The notes under the pieces are model-generated. The model saw only the letters and a list, made by a program, of their open reading frames with translations, did no database searches and was not told where the DNA came from. DNA of 64,000 nucleotides from Gnetum montanum. Taxonomy: Eukaryota; Streptophyta; Gnetopsida; Gnetales; Gnetaceae. Location of the stretch: the NCBI GenBank assembly GCA_015680685.1, contig MNCI01012713.1, positions 393,820 through 457,819 on the forward strand, in the 5' to 3' direction. A program made the translations under genes and the position numbers. Below, in pieces: positions 1 to 11,425 of this stretch (positions are counted from its first letter, which is position 1; the number at the start of each line of letters is the position of its first letter).

Positions 1-1588
1 AGTGAGTCTCCTCCTCCAGATCCAGCGCATGCAACTACTTCAAGATAGCAGCATCTTCATCCTATAAATATACACCCAATTCTTGCCTAGCATGGACAAT
101 TTTCAGCTAGGATTGGCGATCCCTTCAGCATAATCGAAAGGAGAATTTATCCTAAACAACCTGCAACCAAATAGCCCATTTCAACTGTAAAAAGTCATCC
201 CGTAGAATATTTTGAGGATCTCCCCTATCCCCCCAATAATACCCTCAAATTTCTTCCACCAAGGGGGCACAACCATGGCTTGAGTAGCCATGAGACTTCA
301 AATCTAAATGACCGAGGCAGGCAAAACTAGGTTTCCCCAAGGCAGCAAAGAATGGATCAGTGATCAGAAGCCTGCTTTTCTTTACCTGACACCTATACAT
401 CAAACTATAGCAAGAGATCAAAACTAATCCAAACACAATCGATTCTAGAAAGGATCCGTTCTACACCCCTACACCTGTTACTCCACATGAATTGACAATC
501 CACAATATCCATATCAACCAGAGAATCTAGCAACAAAAAATTCTGAAATTCCTAGGCCCCTGGGGGAACAACGCAATCCATTCCAGACTTTTCCCAAGGA
601 TGAAGTCATTGGTTGAAATCTCCTACAACAAGCCAAGCCTATTTGTCAGGAATCAGTGCCACCACCTCATCCAACTCCTGCAACCTAAGATCCCAAACTT
701 GGACCCCATAGAAATTCGTCAACCAGATACCTTTTGAAGGTAAAAACACTGTGATACTCCACTACAAGGAATCAACCAAAGATATCTCTGGTTTTGCAAA
801 AACAGCCAAACCCCCCACATGTCCCTAACACAACCTTAGGTGCTAATTCAATCCCACCCATTTCAGGTGGAATGTCTCTACAGCCTATAGCCTAGTTTCT
901 TGCAGACAAACAATATCGCACTCCTCCCTTCGCACAATCTCTTTTAGGGTATTTCTCTTATAGGGCATACCCTAAACCCTAGAGTTCTATGATAAGATCT
1001 TCATGCATCACTGGTGGACAACCTATGGTAGGCCTCTTTCAAGGTCTGCTGCATCCCTAAATCAATATTCATTTGTGTTTGCTTGTTCCACATAAGCTGA
1101 CTAGAAGGGTGGCTGGGCTTACTCGACCCCCACAACACTAGAACGTTGCCCAAGTCTTCCGTTCGTGGAGGCGTCAAATCCAGCATTCATGGCAAAGGAC
1201 CTACCCTAACCACATTAATCCACTCACCCAGTGGCGGGAGCTCCACCGCCCATTTGTGGGTGAAACAACCAATGGTATGACAGGAGAAGGACTTCATTCT
1301 TGTCTCCCCACACCTAGCCCCTTCAACTCTTTTAGGTCAACAAGTTGGGCCTGCGGACTGCCCCGACATCCCACCCAGATCCAATCACCATCTTTGGGAA
1401 CCACACCTTTAGGGGGCACCTTTGGAAGCACCTTTGCCAACCTCCTACTTTTGCCTCAAAATCGACAAGTAGTCGCACCATGTCCATTCTTCCCACAAAT
1501 AGAACCCTTCCCTAGAGGAGCAACCACCATTTGTTCTAACTACTCTTCCTCCAAGTTTTTGAACTTGGCCCAATTCCATTCCTCACCG

Positions 1589-1626
<38 letters not shown>

Positions 1627-2330
1627 ACNTTTAACCATATCTTTGGGAAATAAGGCCTATCAGACACAAAAACGAGCAAAGCCCATGTGTTCCATGAACG
1701 TTGTAAAATGATCAAAGCAAATGAACTCCCCAAACAGATCAGCAATCTTCCTCAGAAACTCTAGATTCCACATCTCCCAGGGAATCCCTAACATGCGCAC
1801 CCATATGGGTGCCCGGGAAAACAAATCTATATCCAAGTGTGCCCCCAACCTCCAATACATGAGTGCCAATCCTCTATCCATGGTCCGCCCAAAAAAAAAA
1901 CACTATCCATGTCCTCCATATTCTTGAAAACGAATAAAAACAACTCTTTAGAGAGACTCTGAACCTCAACCTCCTTAATTTCCCAAACCTCCAAAGTCCA
2001 TCTTTAGATGAGATCTAGCTTCGGCTAGGCCCCCAAAGAAACTAACTTACCAATCAAGCTACGCTCCATGATGTAGACCTCCTCTTCCAGAGGTCTACAA
2101 ACTCACAACCTCATCACACCCTCTTGACACAAGCAAGCTTCAATTCCACCGTCTGTTGGTTTCCAAATGCCCCCTTGCGCCCCCACCAAGCCCAACCCAA
2201 CCACATCACCCATCCCATCCACCCCACCACCACTCACGCTAAAACTCTCATCAACACTACTGCCCACACCCACAACTCCAACTCCCACCATCAACCAACA
2301 TTGATAGTTCACTGCTTGGAGCCCCCAACA
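1..2330 (-). mobile_element. LINE (L1-like) copy G, 5' part: ORF1 and endonuclease, decayed
   Basis: The minus strand parallels the better copy at 20.8-26.15 kb along its whole length. At 1881-1660 an ORF1 segment contains WVRMLGIPWEMWNLEFL and MGFARFCV, matching WVRVADIPWELWNLEFL and MGFARFCL in the other copy. At about 1000-870 the start of ORF2 aligns with the endonuclease start of the other copy, and at 760-600 the endonuclease segment around GDFNQ aligns. The end near position 1 matches the linker between endonuclease and RT (residues like LKWAI and LDLEEET). Many stops interrupt it. The element runs off the left edge, so RT and the 3' modules are not visible. No 5' target duplication was recognised. 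Confidence 0.8.
1180..2330 (-). pseudogene. LINE ORF1 remnant (DUF4283-like)
   Basis: This is the nucleic-acid-binding ORF1 protein of the LINE. The central DUF4283-like part is readable at 1881-1660; the zinc-knuckle region is lost in low-complexity sequence around a run of about 37 C (poly-G on the coding strand) that ends in an N at 1628. In such LINEs ORF1 binds the element RNA; here it cannot be translated. Confidence 0.6.
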
Positions 2331-2789
2331 TATGCTCTATGTTATTAACATAAAAAATTATAGTATTTTGTTTTATCATAACCTTTGTAATTCTCCATTA
2401 ATTTCTTAATGTAAAAAACTATAATGCTTTTTACTGAAATATTACAATATTTTCCAATAAATGACATCATTAGCCATGTACATGCAAACATTCTTAACTT
2501 TATTATGTTAAAGTAATGATATTAATAAAACAATAAAATAGAAAAATAAGATAATCAATTCATGCCTAAAAATACTTGGTTTGCAAGCCTAAAGTTTAAA
2601 ATGAAATTTATCTTAGAACCTTGTGATAATTATAAGCATTTGGTAAAATATAAAAAAAATTAGAAAGGTTGATTTTGGCATTTTTATAAAAATTCAACTG
2701 AAAAAATTGGGAAAGTAATGAAGATTTTTATCCACTGAAAAAGTCAGATATTTTTCATTAATTCAGCTATTTTTTGCAAGTTTTTTAAA
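2331..2789. other. AT-rich spacer, nothing recognised
   Basis: A low-GC stretch between the LINE fragment and the RTE remnant. I see no open frame, repeat border or RNA gene. Confidence 0.5.
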
Positions 2790-4990
2790 CATTGCATCAT
2801 TGTTAATCTCAACATCCATTTGCACAAGTGATCCTAGTAACTAAATTACTTATTTGGTGTAATTTCTTGGTTTTAAATTCTGCTCTTCATATTTTCATCA
2901 CTTGTCTTTCCACTACAAATGCACTCCATATATTTTATTTTACTTCTACTAATCCTTAACCCCTTGGGTTCTTCTCCAAGTCTCCATTAGCAAAGGCTTT
3001 CTTATATTTATCTACTAACACAATATCATCTACAAAGAGTATATACCAAGGATATTATCTTGTATTTCTTTAGTCAACTCACTAATATTAATGACCAACA
3101 AATAAGGATTTAACATAGATCCTTGGTGTAGCTCTACCTTCATAGGGAAGTTAGTAGTATCTCCATAAACAAAGTGAACTCTAGTTGTGGCTCCATCATA
3201 CATGTCTTGAATAACCATGATGTATCCAATAGGAACAAGTTTCCTCCTTAAAGCCCAACAAATAATCTCCCAAAGGACTTTATCATAACCTTTCTCAAAA
3301 TCAATGAAGACATTATTGTTTTTACATCTAAATTTCTTTATTAGTTATCTTACCAAGAAAATGACTTCCATAGTTGATCTCTAAGGCATAAAACCAAATC
3401 AATTCTCAAATTATCGATTATTTCCGTAAGTGTTATTCTATAGCTCTTTCCTATAGAATGATTCATAAGATTGATTCCTCTATAGATATCATAGTTTTGA
3501 ACATCTTCCTTGTTCTTGTAGATAAGTACTCCTTTAATCATCTAGCCTTGTCCCCTCCTCTCACTCCATCATTTATTTCTACTAGCATTGTCCCCTCCCA
3601 ACCCATGTCGAACCTCATTGAGTAAATTTGTTAACCAAGTAATACCCTTGTCTTTCGTAGACTTCCAAATCTTTATAGGAATGCCATCTAATTCTCTGAC
3701 TTTAGCAGTATTCATCATTAGTAAAGCTCTCTTTAGTTCAAAGGCATAGATATAGTTTGTGATTTTCATGTTTGATCCATTGTTGTCTCAAAATTTTTTT
3801 ATCTATAACAAACATTCTTTGGTCATCAATGTCTTTGATTCTCTTGTTTCAAGTCTTGGCCATTATAAATCAATTTCTCATGCTTCTTATTTCCAACTTC
3901 TTATTAAAGGATACAAAAATCACAATGATTAGCCTTTCTTACTATCTTCTTAACCACATTCTTTATTATCTTGTATCTTTCAAAGCTATCCTATCTTCTC
4001 TTCTCTAACCACTCCTTGAAATACTTCTTGTATTGAATTTTTCATTTCACTTCCTTATTCGACCACCAAGTTTCCTTTTATATGAACTTGTTTCCTTTAG
4101 ATTCTCCAATAATGTCCTTTCCTATCCTCTTGATACAACTTTTCATTTAAACCTAAATATTGTTCACATTGGTATTCAAATACCAAGGTCCTTGTATGAG
4201 CAAAATATCCTTAACTTTAGAAGCTTTCGCATCCTTAAGATTATACCATTTTATACAAGGGATTCCCTCCTAGGATGTCAATTAATAAAACTCTTGAAAG
4301 CCAAGTCTATAACCATAAATCTATATTATGTAGTAAGGCTATCTCCCAAAATGACATTACAATCCTTGTAAGTTTTTTAATCTTATTTTCTCACAATGAG
4401 GTAGGCTATTTGTAATAAGTTGTTTCAACTCTTGAAAGTGACCAACTGTTAAACCATTTTCTTGAAATACATATTAGCTATTGCAAGATCATAAACCTAT
4501 GCAAATGTAAGTACTAACTTGTCCATCTACTTTTGGTTTCCAAAGTCATGCCTTTCATAAATTCTCTCATAACCTAACAATGTTGCCTACACACGTCAAA
4601 TAAAGTCTCCTCTAATTAGTATAGATTCTTGCTCTAAAATCTACTATGTTATCCCATCAAAATATTCCACAAGATCTTCTTAATCTCAAGCTAAGCTGCA
4701 TAAACACTTGGAATATTAATAACTTCTTTTTCCAAGACAGTCTTAATGCTCATGATCTTATCAACTCTTCGAGTAACTTCTACCACTTTGACCTTCATTT
4801 GTTGATGAACCACTATCCCTACTCTATTTCTAAAGTCATATCTCCCTCCACTATGGAAAAGTGTACAACATTTACTAATGTCCTTTGCTTTCTCTTTGTT
4901 TCACTTGTTTTCTAGGAACTCTATGCTCTGCATTATAAATTCTTTCTACTCCTAAATTTCTAGTTAATTTTTTTAACAAGAAAATGGTTG
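2790..4990 (-). mobile_element. RTE-clade LINE remnant (endonuclease to RT)
   Basis: Read on the minus strand, the order is endonuclease remnant (about 4870-4430), then RT. RT pieces are visible at 3769-3569 (LLMMNTAKVRELDGIPIKIW), 3541-3350 (LIYKNKEDVQNYDIYRGINL), about 3360-3250 (DFEKGYDKVLWEIICWAL), 3218-3060 (VIQDMYDGATTRV, then LHQGSMLNPYLL) and finally FVDDIVLVD near 3050-3015. These are the conserved RT blocks of plant RTE LINEs, where the active site is F(A/V)DD. Several frameshifts and stops separate them. The element is oriented opposite to the LTR element that follows. Confidence 0.85.
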
Positions 4991-5049
4991 TCATAATTAA
5001 TCATTCTTACATAAATTCAAATTAATTTCAAGACAATATTGATTTATAC

Positions 5050-5215
5050 ATAGGGACAACCACTTCGAGTTATGGCAACGTGCTTGTTTCTCAAGTCATA
5101 AGACCTGGGTTCAAGCCTAGGTGCATCCACTCAAAAAAGGTTAAGTTTCACTCATCCACCGCCCTCCTAAGACCCCGCAACATGAGCATTGTGCCTCTAG
5201 GTGATGATCCTTTTT
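5050..5215 (+). mobile_element. tRNA-derived SINE, copy 1
   Basis: An A-box-like ATGGCAACGTG is followed about 40 bases later by a clear polymerase III B box (GGTTCAAGCC). A similar sequence occurs at 11265-11420 in the same orientation, including a shared distal part with TCCAGGTGATGA-like text, so this is a repeat family rather than an isolated tRNA. The body ends with a short T-rich tail. Confidence 0.6.
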
Positions 5216-5969
5216 ATTGATTCATGCCTCAATCATAGATGCACTACATTAATTTAATCATTGTTGAACAAAGTTCAATATCACCTTTATTTTAGCATAT
5301 TAAAGCATAAAAATGTTTCTCCTCTAGCATTATCGACTACAAACAAAGGGGCATTACTTAAAGGCTTGAAGCTCATCCCACCAAGCATGGTCCCAACAGG
5401 GCTAGTAGACAAAGGAAAGTCTAACCTCTTTTTGAATGCTCATGCCCAAACTCAAACTCAAGTCTTACAACTTAAGAAACAAACACCTTACCATCATTAC
5501 CCATTACAAAAAATTTATTAAATAATTTTATTACCAGATCATCCCATCTCCTATAATCTTCAACGTCTTTATAGGCCATCTAATTTATTAGCATTACTAT
5601 TGGAATATGGCAATCTCAATTATTAAATTCCATAATTATTATTAACAAATTTCATAGTTATGGAGATACAACTCCTTAACTAGCTTTGTAATTACTCTTG
5701 TCATGTAATGCGACCTCCAAAAGAGTCACATCCTTTCATGTAATTTAAAATCCCACAATGGAATGAGACATTGTATGATAAGTCAAACTAAGCCAAGTTA
5801 ACTCAAATCAAATCATTCATTCATTAAAGATCACTTAATCTAAAACAAAAAGCTCATATTCATTTCCTTTTCATTTATTACTATGCAATGTACATTTACT
5901 TTTCCTTTTGTTTCTATGTATTCATGACAAAATCCCAGTGCAAATAATCCTGTCGGCTGCATGGCCATT

Positions 5970-6560
5970 AAAGGAGGCTACTACAACAATGGAAGAGACA
6001 CCGACGTATGAGCCTAACACAGACAAATTCTGAAATAACCAGGAACTGTGGGATATGGTCGTGCAGGTGGGATGGGGTGATCTACTAGCGTTGTTAGTGG
6101 GGAACCCCAACCTCACAAACACTAACTTCTACAAGCAATGGAGGGGGGATTCCACCATGGTCCATGGGGTGCACATAAATCTCACGGAATCTACTCCGTA
6201 CCTGGGGTGCATGTGGCTAGGGAGGTGGTGCTACTAACTAGTCAAGGGTTGCAAGATGCAAAGGGCTTCTTCCAAGGGCTAGTGTCGAAGATTAGCAATG
6301 GCCAAATCACAAAATCAATGCTACCATTGCTCTAGGAAGAGGTTGCAAAGCTCATGGACAAATACTTTATCTAGTATGGAAGTGTCTGGAAGTTGGAAGG
6401 GGCTCACTTCGTGCTCTTGCACCACATGCGCTTGGGCTAACAAGTCAACATCCCTAAGTTCTTTTTGGTTTCCCTCCGACAAAAGCAACTGGGAGACACT
6501 CTAGGCTTATCTTGGCGCTCTGGAGGGTGGCATAGCCAATTAATCCAGCACCTATCTAAC
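5970..6560 (+). pseudogene. Domain X of LINE ORF2 C-terminus, copy A
   Basis: Broken into three frame segments. It aligns with copies C, E and H: an N-terminal ELWDMVVQVGWGDLL block, FYKQWRGD in place of FFANWNGD, then QGLQDAKGFFQG, LPLL and an (L)(E/Q)GAHFVLL block. I do not know the function. It lies where the ORF2 C-terminus should be. Confidence 0.65.
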
Positions 6561-6604
6561 CCTTGCCTTTCATAGATGTTTAAGAGCAGCACCAACCCAT
6601 CATT

Positions 6605-7396
6605 GAGGGGGCCTCTTCCTCCTCTACCCTTGCACCTTGGGATGATGCAACAAGGTTGGTGGAGGGGTTGGGCTCAACTACCAACCAACCACCAAATTTG
6701 TAGGAGTAGATCCTACAAGTTCAAGAAACCATGCACCATGAACTACAGTCTAAATTCTAGGAGGATCTCACAAAGAAGATGGTTGAGGTGGAAGCAAGGG
6801 TGTATGGTGAGAAGCAAGCTAAGTGGGAGGCAAAGCTACTCAAACAAGACCAATAGGACTAGGCAAGGGCAATAGAGGAAAGCCAATGCCATAAAGAAGT
6901 GACTATGGAGGATAGGAGGCAAAGAGAGCTAAGAGAGGCTATGATTAGGAACAACCTAAAAGATGAGCTACAAGCGCAGATCCAGGAGGATCTACTTACA
7001 GAGGAGTGGGAAAGAAAGTTGCATGAGGAGGAAAAGGAGCAACAGGTTCAAGATCTACTCAAAGAGTAGCAAATGAGTAGACAAAACACTACACGCAAAT
7101 CAAATGTACATCACTAGTTTAGGGATGGGCAATGTTTGTACGTTGTATTGGGTGTCAACTGAAATGGTGCATGGATTGCTTTGCATTGCTACATCTGCAT
7201 CACCACCACCAAGCTCCACCTTGACAAGGCTAGAACTTTGCCACCCAAAGACAGATAGTAGAGTGAAAAAAAATACAAGAAATTCCAAGAGGCCGCCACT
7301 ATTATGACAATTGAACACCACAGGGTTATCTTGGATGTTGTACATTCCCAAGAAAAGGCATGTTGCCCATGTACTAGGTTGCCACACTCAATCTGA
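6605..7396 (+). pseudogene. LINE coiled-coil plus J-domain-like ORF, copy A
   Basis: A single frame about 260 codons long, closed by a final TGA, with internal stops at Gln- or Arg-like positions. Residues rich in E, K, Q and R (about 6710-7075, for example ELQAQIQEDLL and KLHEEEKEQQ) predict a coiled coil. The J-like module (7118-7386) has GQCLYVVLGVN, KLHLDKAR at the HPD position, and helix III KFQEAATIMTIEHHRVILD. The C-terminus ends with a Cys-rich tail (KACCPC). Confidence 0.7.
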
Positions 7397-7779
7397 TGAG
7401 CTCTCACCATTGCTTTGTTGTTGGAGGGTTCAATTTTTTTGTTGGGTTGTTGGTTTGGGGGTTTTGTTCCCTAATCTTTGTTCTCTAGTCTTTGGTTTTT
7501 CGGGTTCTTTGCAAGGCAGTTTTTGTTTTGCCTAGGCCTCATGCATACCACTGCTATATTTTGTTTTCTCGTTATTTCCCTTCTAGGGAGGGTTTCCCTA
7601 AAAATTTTGCTTGGTTTTGCTCAGGGGTGTTTAACCCTGGGGGTATTCACCCCCAAGGTGATTATACATAATCTGTTTGGATATTAGTACAACCTAACCT
7701 TTTCTCAAAAAAACAAAAAAAAAAACTTCAAGGGCAATTTCAAAATATCTCCATGGGGTTGACCTTGAAACTCCAACAA

Positions 7780-7796
7780 AGTATTAGAGCCAAACC
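7780..7796 (+). promoter_or_regulatory. Primer-binding-like site of the LTR element
   Basis: AGTATTAGAGCC directly follows the left LTR end and resembles TGGTATCAGAGC, the usual initiator-Met tRNA complement of plant LTR elements, with three or four differences. Confidence 0.5.
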
Positions 7797-9855
7797 CCCT
7801 TTACAGATAATTGGGCAATTGAGCCAAATTGAAGAAAAAGTAGGTGGACCAATGGTAAAGCTTGAGATGACTATTGGAAACACTAGTGTAGTTGCAATGG
7901 AAGAACTTCAATAATTTCGCAATGTAGGCACAAGGGCAAAGAAAGCAACAAACAAAACTATCCTGAAAGGCCTTCACATCATTGTTGTGTGAATCACCAT
8001 AGTAGCAACATCAGAAAATAAGAAAGTTTTGAGAAAACCAATTGTATAATTAGAAGACAAAGCTACATGTAAGAGGATCAATTTCACAATTACGAAATGA
8101 TGTAAGGTTATCAACCCCATGTATTTCATAATTGTGAAAATGTAAAAAAAAAAGAGGTTGCTAGTACGGACAAGTTATGTCAAGAGGTTGCAAACTTTAT
8201 GAAATTTTGTAGATAATGAAAGTCAAGAAGGAAAAAATTACTGCATATGGAATTGATAGGGGCTGATGGTGGGTAAGATTAACCCTAAGAGTTACACGAT
8301 GGTTTTCAGATCACATGATGACCTGAAAGCATTTGCAATGATTCACCATGGAAATCTGAGCTTGAAACCTTAACAGTTGTTATCAAGGAGTCGTCAAAAG
8401 GCTCTCTATGAGTTTGATCACAAAATTCAAGACCAACCTATTATGAAAGCAATCAACAAAATTAACAATGGTAATTATGGATTCCATGAGAGATGCCAAG
8501 TGAAGACATCTTTACGAAGTTTAAGAACCTATATGAGAGGATGAAGATGGCTAGCAATCCCAGACTACATTGGAGTTCATGGCAGTAAACCCTAGAAGCT
8601 TACCATTGAAGAAAGAACAATTCAACCCTTTGCTAAGGACATATTACGGAGAACACATTGAAATGGATGAGGGATACATTGTACACTATGGAGGGTGTGA
8701 GAAGCTAGGCTTTAGAGAAGTCAACAAAGGAGGTTGCCTAAAGAACAAGTATCCACAAGATTTGCAATTGCGAAATTGGTTAGGAAGTTGTCAAAATGAC
8801 ATGTAACTATGAATTTCACAATTATAAAAACGGAAGTTCACAATCCTAAGGAACAACTTCATTATGCTTAAACTATAAAACCATGTGGTAAGCCACAAGG
8901 GAGCCAACGAGCTCAATACCTAAGGAATTTCATGGCTATAAAAACCAACCATCATTACTAATTGAAGTGACACGCTAATGAGGAGCCAAAAGCCTATAGT
9001 GGCTGGGCATCAACTGACTACAACATTCCGTAAAAATGGAAATAATCATTATTTCATAAAAGGGGTGGCGAGTCAAAAGGAATCCAGAAAATTCAATATT
9101 TACTGAAGATGAATGAAGTATCCAAAAGCTAAATATTAACAACATCCACCATGATTTCAGAGACTACAAAGTTGGCCATTACTCCATTATGCGTAATGAG
9201 CTAAGAGGGAGGCAAGAATCCAATGGATGTGTGTACTTGCAGCAGCTACAGAATTTCGGAACAGAATTGACCATCTTGATAAGTGATGAGCTAATCGGAA
9301 GTCTGAAAGCTCAAAATTTATGGAGAAGGTTGAAATTCCAAGACGGTTGGGGACTGATGCAAGGTGAAGAAGCAGAATAGCCTTGAGAATCACATGATAA
9401 CTCAAAAGTATTGGAGAATGGCACACCATAAAAGTCTGAGCTAAAAAGCCTTAGAAGATGCTACTAGAGAGTATTTATGGATGTTCTTAATAATATAGGT
9501 GATTACATAAAAACAAAACTCACCATGGCTCCAAAACACTTGTTATTGAAGTTGTTAAATAACAAGTTAGTTCACAAGGAGTCTGAGGACTCAAGGAACC
9601 CAAAGACGTGAAACCCTATGGAAGTAAAAGAACTCAAGAATGCAATAAAGCCTACGAAGTAGAAGAATTACAAGGATTATATCATTGACAAAGGTGAAAA
9701 AAATTGCAGCGACAGGTAGAAGCCTAAGATATCATAGTGATGACATCAATCTACACCAATTTCCTACTTGGGGGTGCTACCGACAAAGGAGTTGCAATTG
9801 TCAAAACTACAACAAGATTTCACTACAAATTTTCCAATTATCGACTGAGAGATAA
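7797..9855 (+). other. Interior of the small LTR element, no recognised protein
   Basis: About 2.06 kb without any gag, protease, RT or integrase motif that I can see. One open stretch of 78 codons at 8570-8806 is unrecognised and probably not a gene. A G-run near 9770 (CTTGGGGGTG) is the only polypurine-like tract upstream of the right LTR. Confidence 0.5.
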
Positions 9856-10182
9856 TGTTGGAATATGGCATCTCAATCATCAAATTCTGTAAATATTATT
9901 AAGAAATTTCATAGTTACAGAGATAAAGCTTCTTAGCTAACTTTGTAATTACTCTTACCATGTAAGGTAACCTTCTATGGAAGAGTCACATCCCTTCATG
10001 TAATTTAAAATCTTGCAATGGGATAAGCTTTTATATGCTAAGTCAAGCTGAGCCGAGTTAAGTCAAATTGAATCATTCATTCATCAAAGATCAATCATTT
10101 CTTCATTCCTATGCACTGCGCTTTTGCAATAAAATCGGCTTAAGTTGCACTATCTTCACAAGTCAATTATGAAACTCCAACA
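9856..10182 (+). repeat. Right LTR of the small LTR element
   Basis: A 327-bp terminal repeat starting TGTTGGAATATGG and ending TCCAACA, so the ends form a short inverted repeat (TGTTGGA/TCCAACA). It aligns with 5598-5910 and with 7726-7778. Confidence 0.8.
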
Positions 10183-10187
10183 ATTAC

Positions 10188-11264
10188 CATTCTTAATTTC
10201 TTGAGATTTTCTTTTAATATTGCTTTGTTAGAAAAGCTAGTTATGTAGTTATATACTTGTGCAATGCCTTGGTCATGATCTTCCAAAAGAAATATTTATT
10301 TTGCGGTGTTTATCACAATGTCCCTAGAATTATTAACCCCTCATCCATCTGTCAAAATGGGAAAATACGGGATTGGTTCATCACTCATCATGGTGATTAC
10401 ACACAAATTAAGTATACTATGAAATGGGTGTATCCTATCGTGCACACTTGTGAGTCAAACCTGCAAATGGCCAAGAATCCACATGATGATGCACCATTCT
10501 CAGCCTGTTCTGGCTCATACAAGGTAGAATTCACTAATTTGTTATTAGGAGGACAAGGTATTAAAATGCTACATGAAACATCTCTTTTCATTGGAGGCAA
10601 GTAAACTACCAATCATCTCTGTATTACGTACAAGTTCACAACTGAACATTAAAAAACACTGTCATGGTGCACCAAAGAGATTACTTCATCTGCCAACATT
10701 ACTCAATTACCCTGCAAATGGGATTTGAAAACAGTCAATAATTGCCCTATAAGAAGATAAAGAGTTTTGATGCCATGCTTTTGGAACGAGTTTGTAGATA
10801 GCCCACAATTGATGCATCTTCAATGGCAAATGCCCAACCCATCTATCACTCTGGTCTTGTGATCCTAGAAATTGTTTCAAATGGTAAAAGTCCTATTTTC
10901 ATCCTTTAGAGCATCAAAGATGGTAACCATATAAGATAATTTACAAGAAACCGTTAGGATGAAATGTTAACAAAAAACAAAGAAAAGAAAAACACCTCTA
11001 AAAGAGAGCTTGGCCACATTTTTTTTCTTTTTTTTTCTCTTTTTTTTTTTTTTTGGCAGACCTTTCCCGCTTTTACTACAACTTGAAGCAAAGCCTGCCA
11101 TTCTATGAAAGGATACGTAAATTTTATATTTAGGAAACTTTTGATGGTTTGGAATGGCACAATTTTCCCCATATAAGTTTTTTAAATTAAGCTATCAGTT
11201 CTTTTAATGGATTTATGTCATATAATACTCAGCATACCTACTTCATGGGATAAGCATTGAGTTG
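10188..11264. other. Unassigned sequence with one unexplained open frame
   Basis: It contains an open plus-strand frame of 115 codons (10257-10604, ending TAA) rich in Cys, His and Pro, with segments such as NPHDDAPFSACSGSY. I cannot assign it to a family. The minus strand of the same stretch is also open for 71 codons. A pyrimidine-rich tract lies at 11020-11055. No other feature is seen. Confidence 0.3.
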
Positions 11265-11425
11265 GTCACCATTCAGAGTGATGGTAAGGTGCTTGTTTCT
11301 CAAGTTGTAAGACCTAGGCGCAGCTACTTGAATAGAGGTTAGGCTTCCACTCATTCACCAACCCTCAATGGACCCTGCCTTGGTGGAATAAGCATTGAGC
11401 CTCCAGGTGATGACCCTTTTATGCC
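11265..11425 (+). mobile_element. tRNA-derived SINE, copy 2
   Basis: Related to 5050-5215 over about 150 bp (GGTAAGGTGCTTGTTTCTCA; then GCATTGAGCCTCCAGGTGATGA). The B box is damaged here (GACCTAGGCGCAGC), so this is the older or more eroded copy. Confidence 0.55.

Larger units (their letters stand above)
5930..7725 (+). mobile_element. LINE copy A: domain X, coiled coil, J-like module, 3' UTR, poly-A
   Basis: A 5'-truncated plus-strand LINE nested in the left LTR. Domain X is readable at about 5970-6560 with frameshifts (WGDLLALLVGNPNL, then QGLQDAKGFF, then LEGAHFVLLHHMRLG). From 6605 to about 7395 one frame carries a charged coiled coil and a J-like module, interrupted only by stops. A T/G-rich 3' UTR (about 7400-7700) ends in TTTTCTCAAAAAAAC and poly-A. 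No clear target duplication was found. Confidence 0.75.
5598..7778 (+). repeat. Left LTR, interrupted by LINE copy A
   Basis: The first about 310 bp (5598 to about 5910) align with the right LTR. The LTR tail, including GAAACTCCAACA, resumes only at about 7726-7778, after the poly-A end of LINE copy A. The LINE therefore inserted after the LTR element did. Confidence 0.75.
5598..10182 (+). mobile_element. Small non-autonomous LTR retrotransposon, with 5-bp target duplications
   Basis: Two diverged direct repeats bound this element. The right LTR starts TGTTGGAATATGG and ends CTCCAACA; the left LTR starts TATTGGAATATGG and also ends CTCCAACA. The 5-mer ATTAC lies immediately outside both ends (5593-5597 and 10183-10187), a classic LTR-element target duplication. 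A primer-binding-like AGTATTAGAGCC follows the left LTR, resembling the initiator-Met tRNA complement. The interior (7779-9855) has no gag or pol that I can recognise, so it is LARD/TRIM-like. The left LTR is split by a LINE insertion. Confidence 0.8.

Noticed and set aside
1590-1628. C-run followed by N (also 22318-22348, 25148, 27164)
   Set aside because: Homopolymers next to Ns look like assembly uncertainty rather than biology, though a G-rich stretch is native to these LINE copies.
1256-1711. Pro-rich plus-strand open frame of 151 codons
   Set aside because: It is the antisense of LINE ORF1 and owes its length to a C-run with an N; the opposite strand has the family match.
4033-4371. 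Plus-strand frame of 112 codons
   Set aside because: It lies antisense to the RTE remnant and has no motif of its own.
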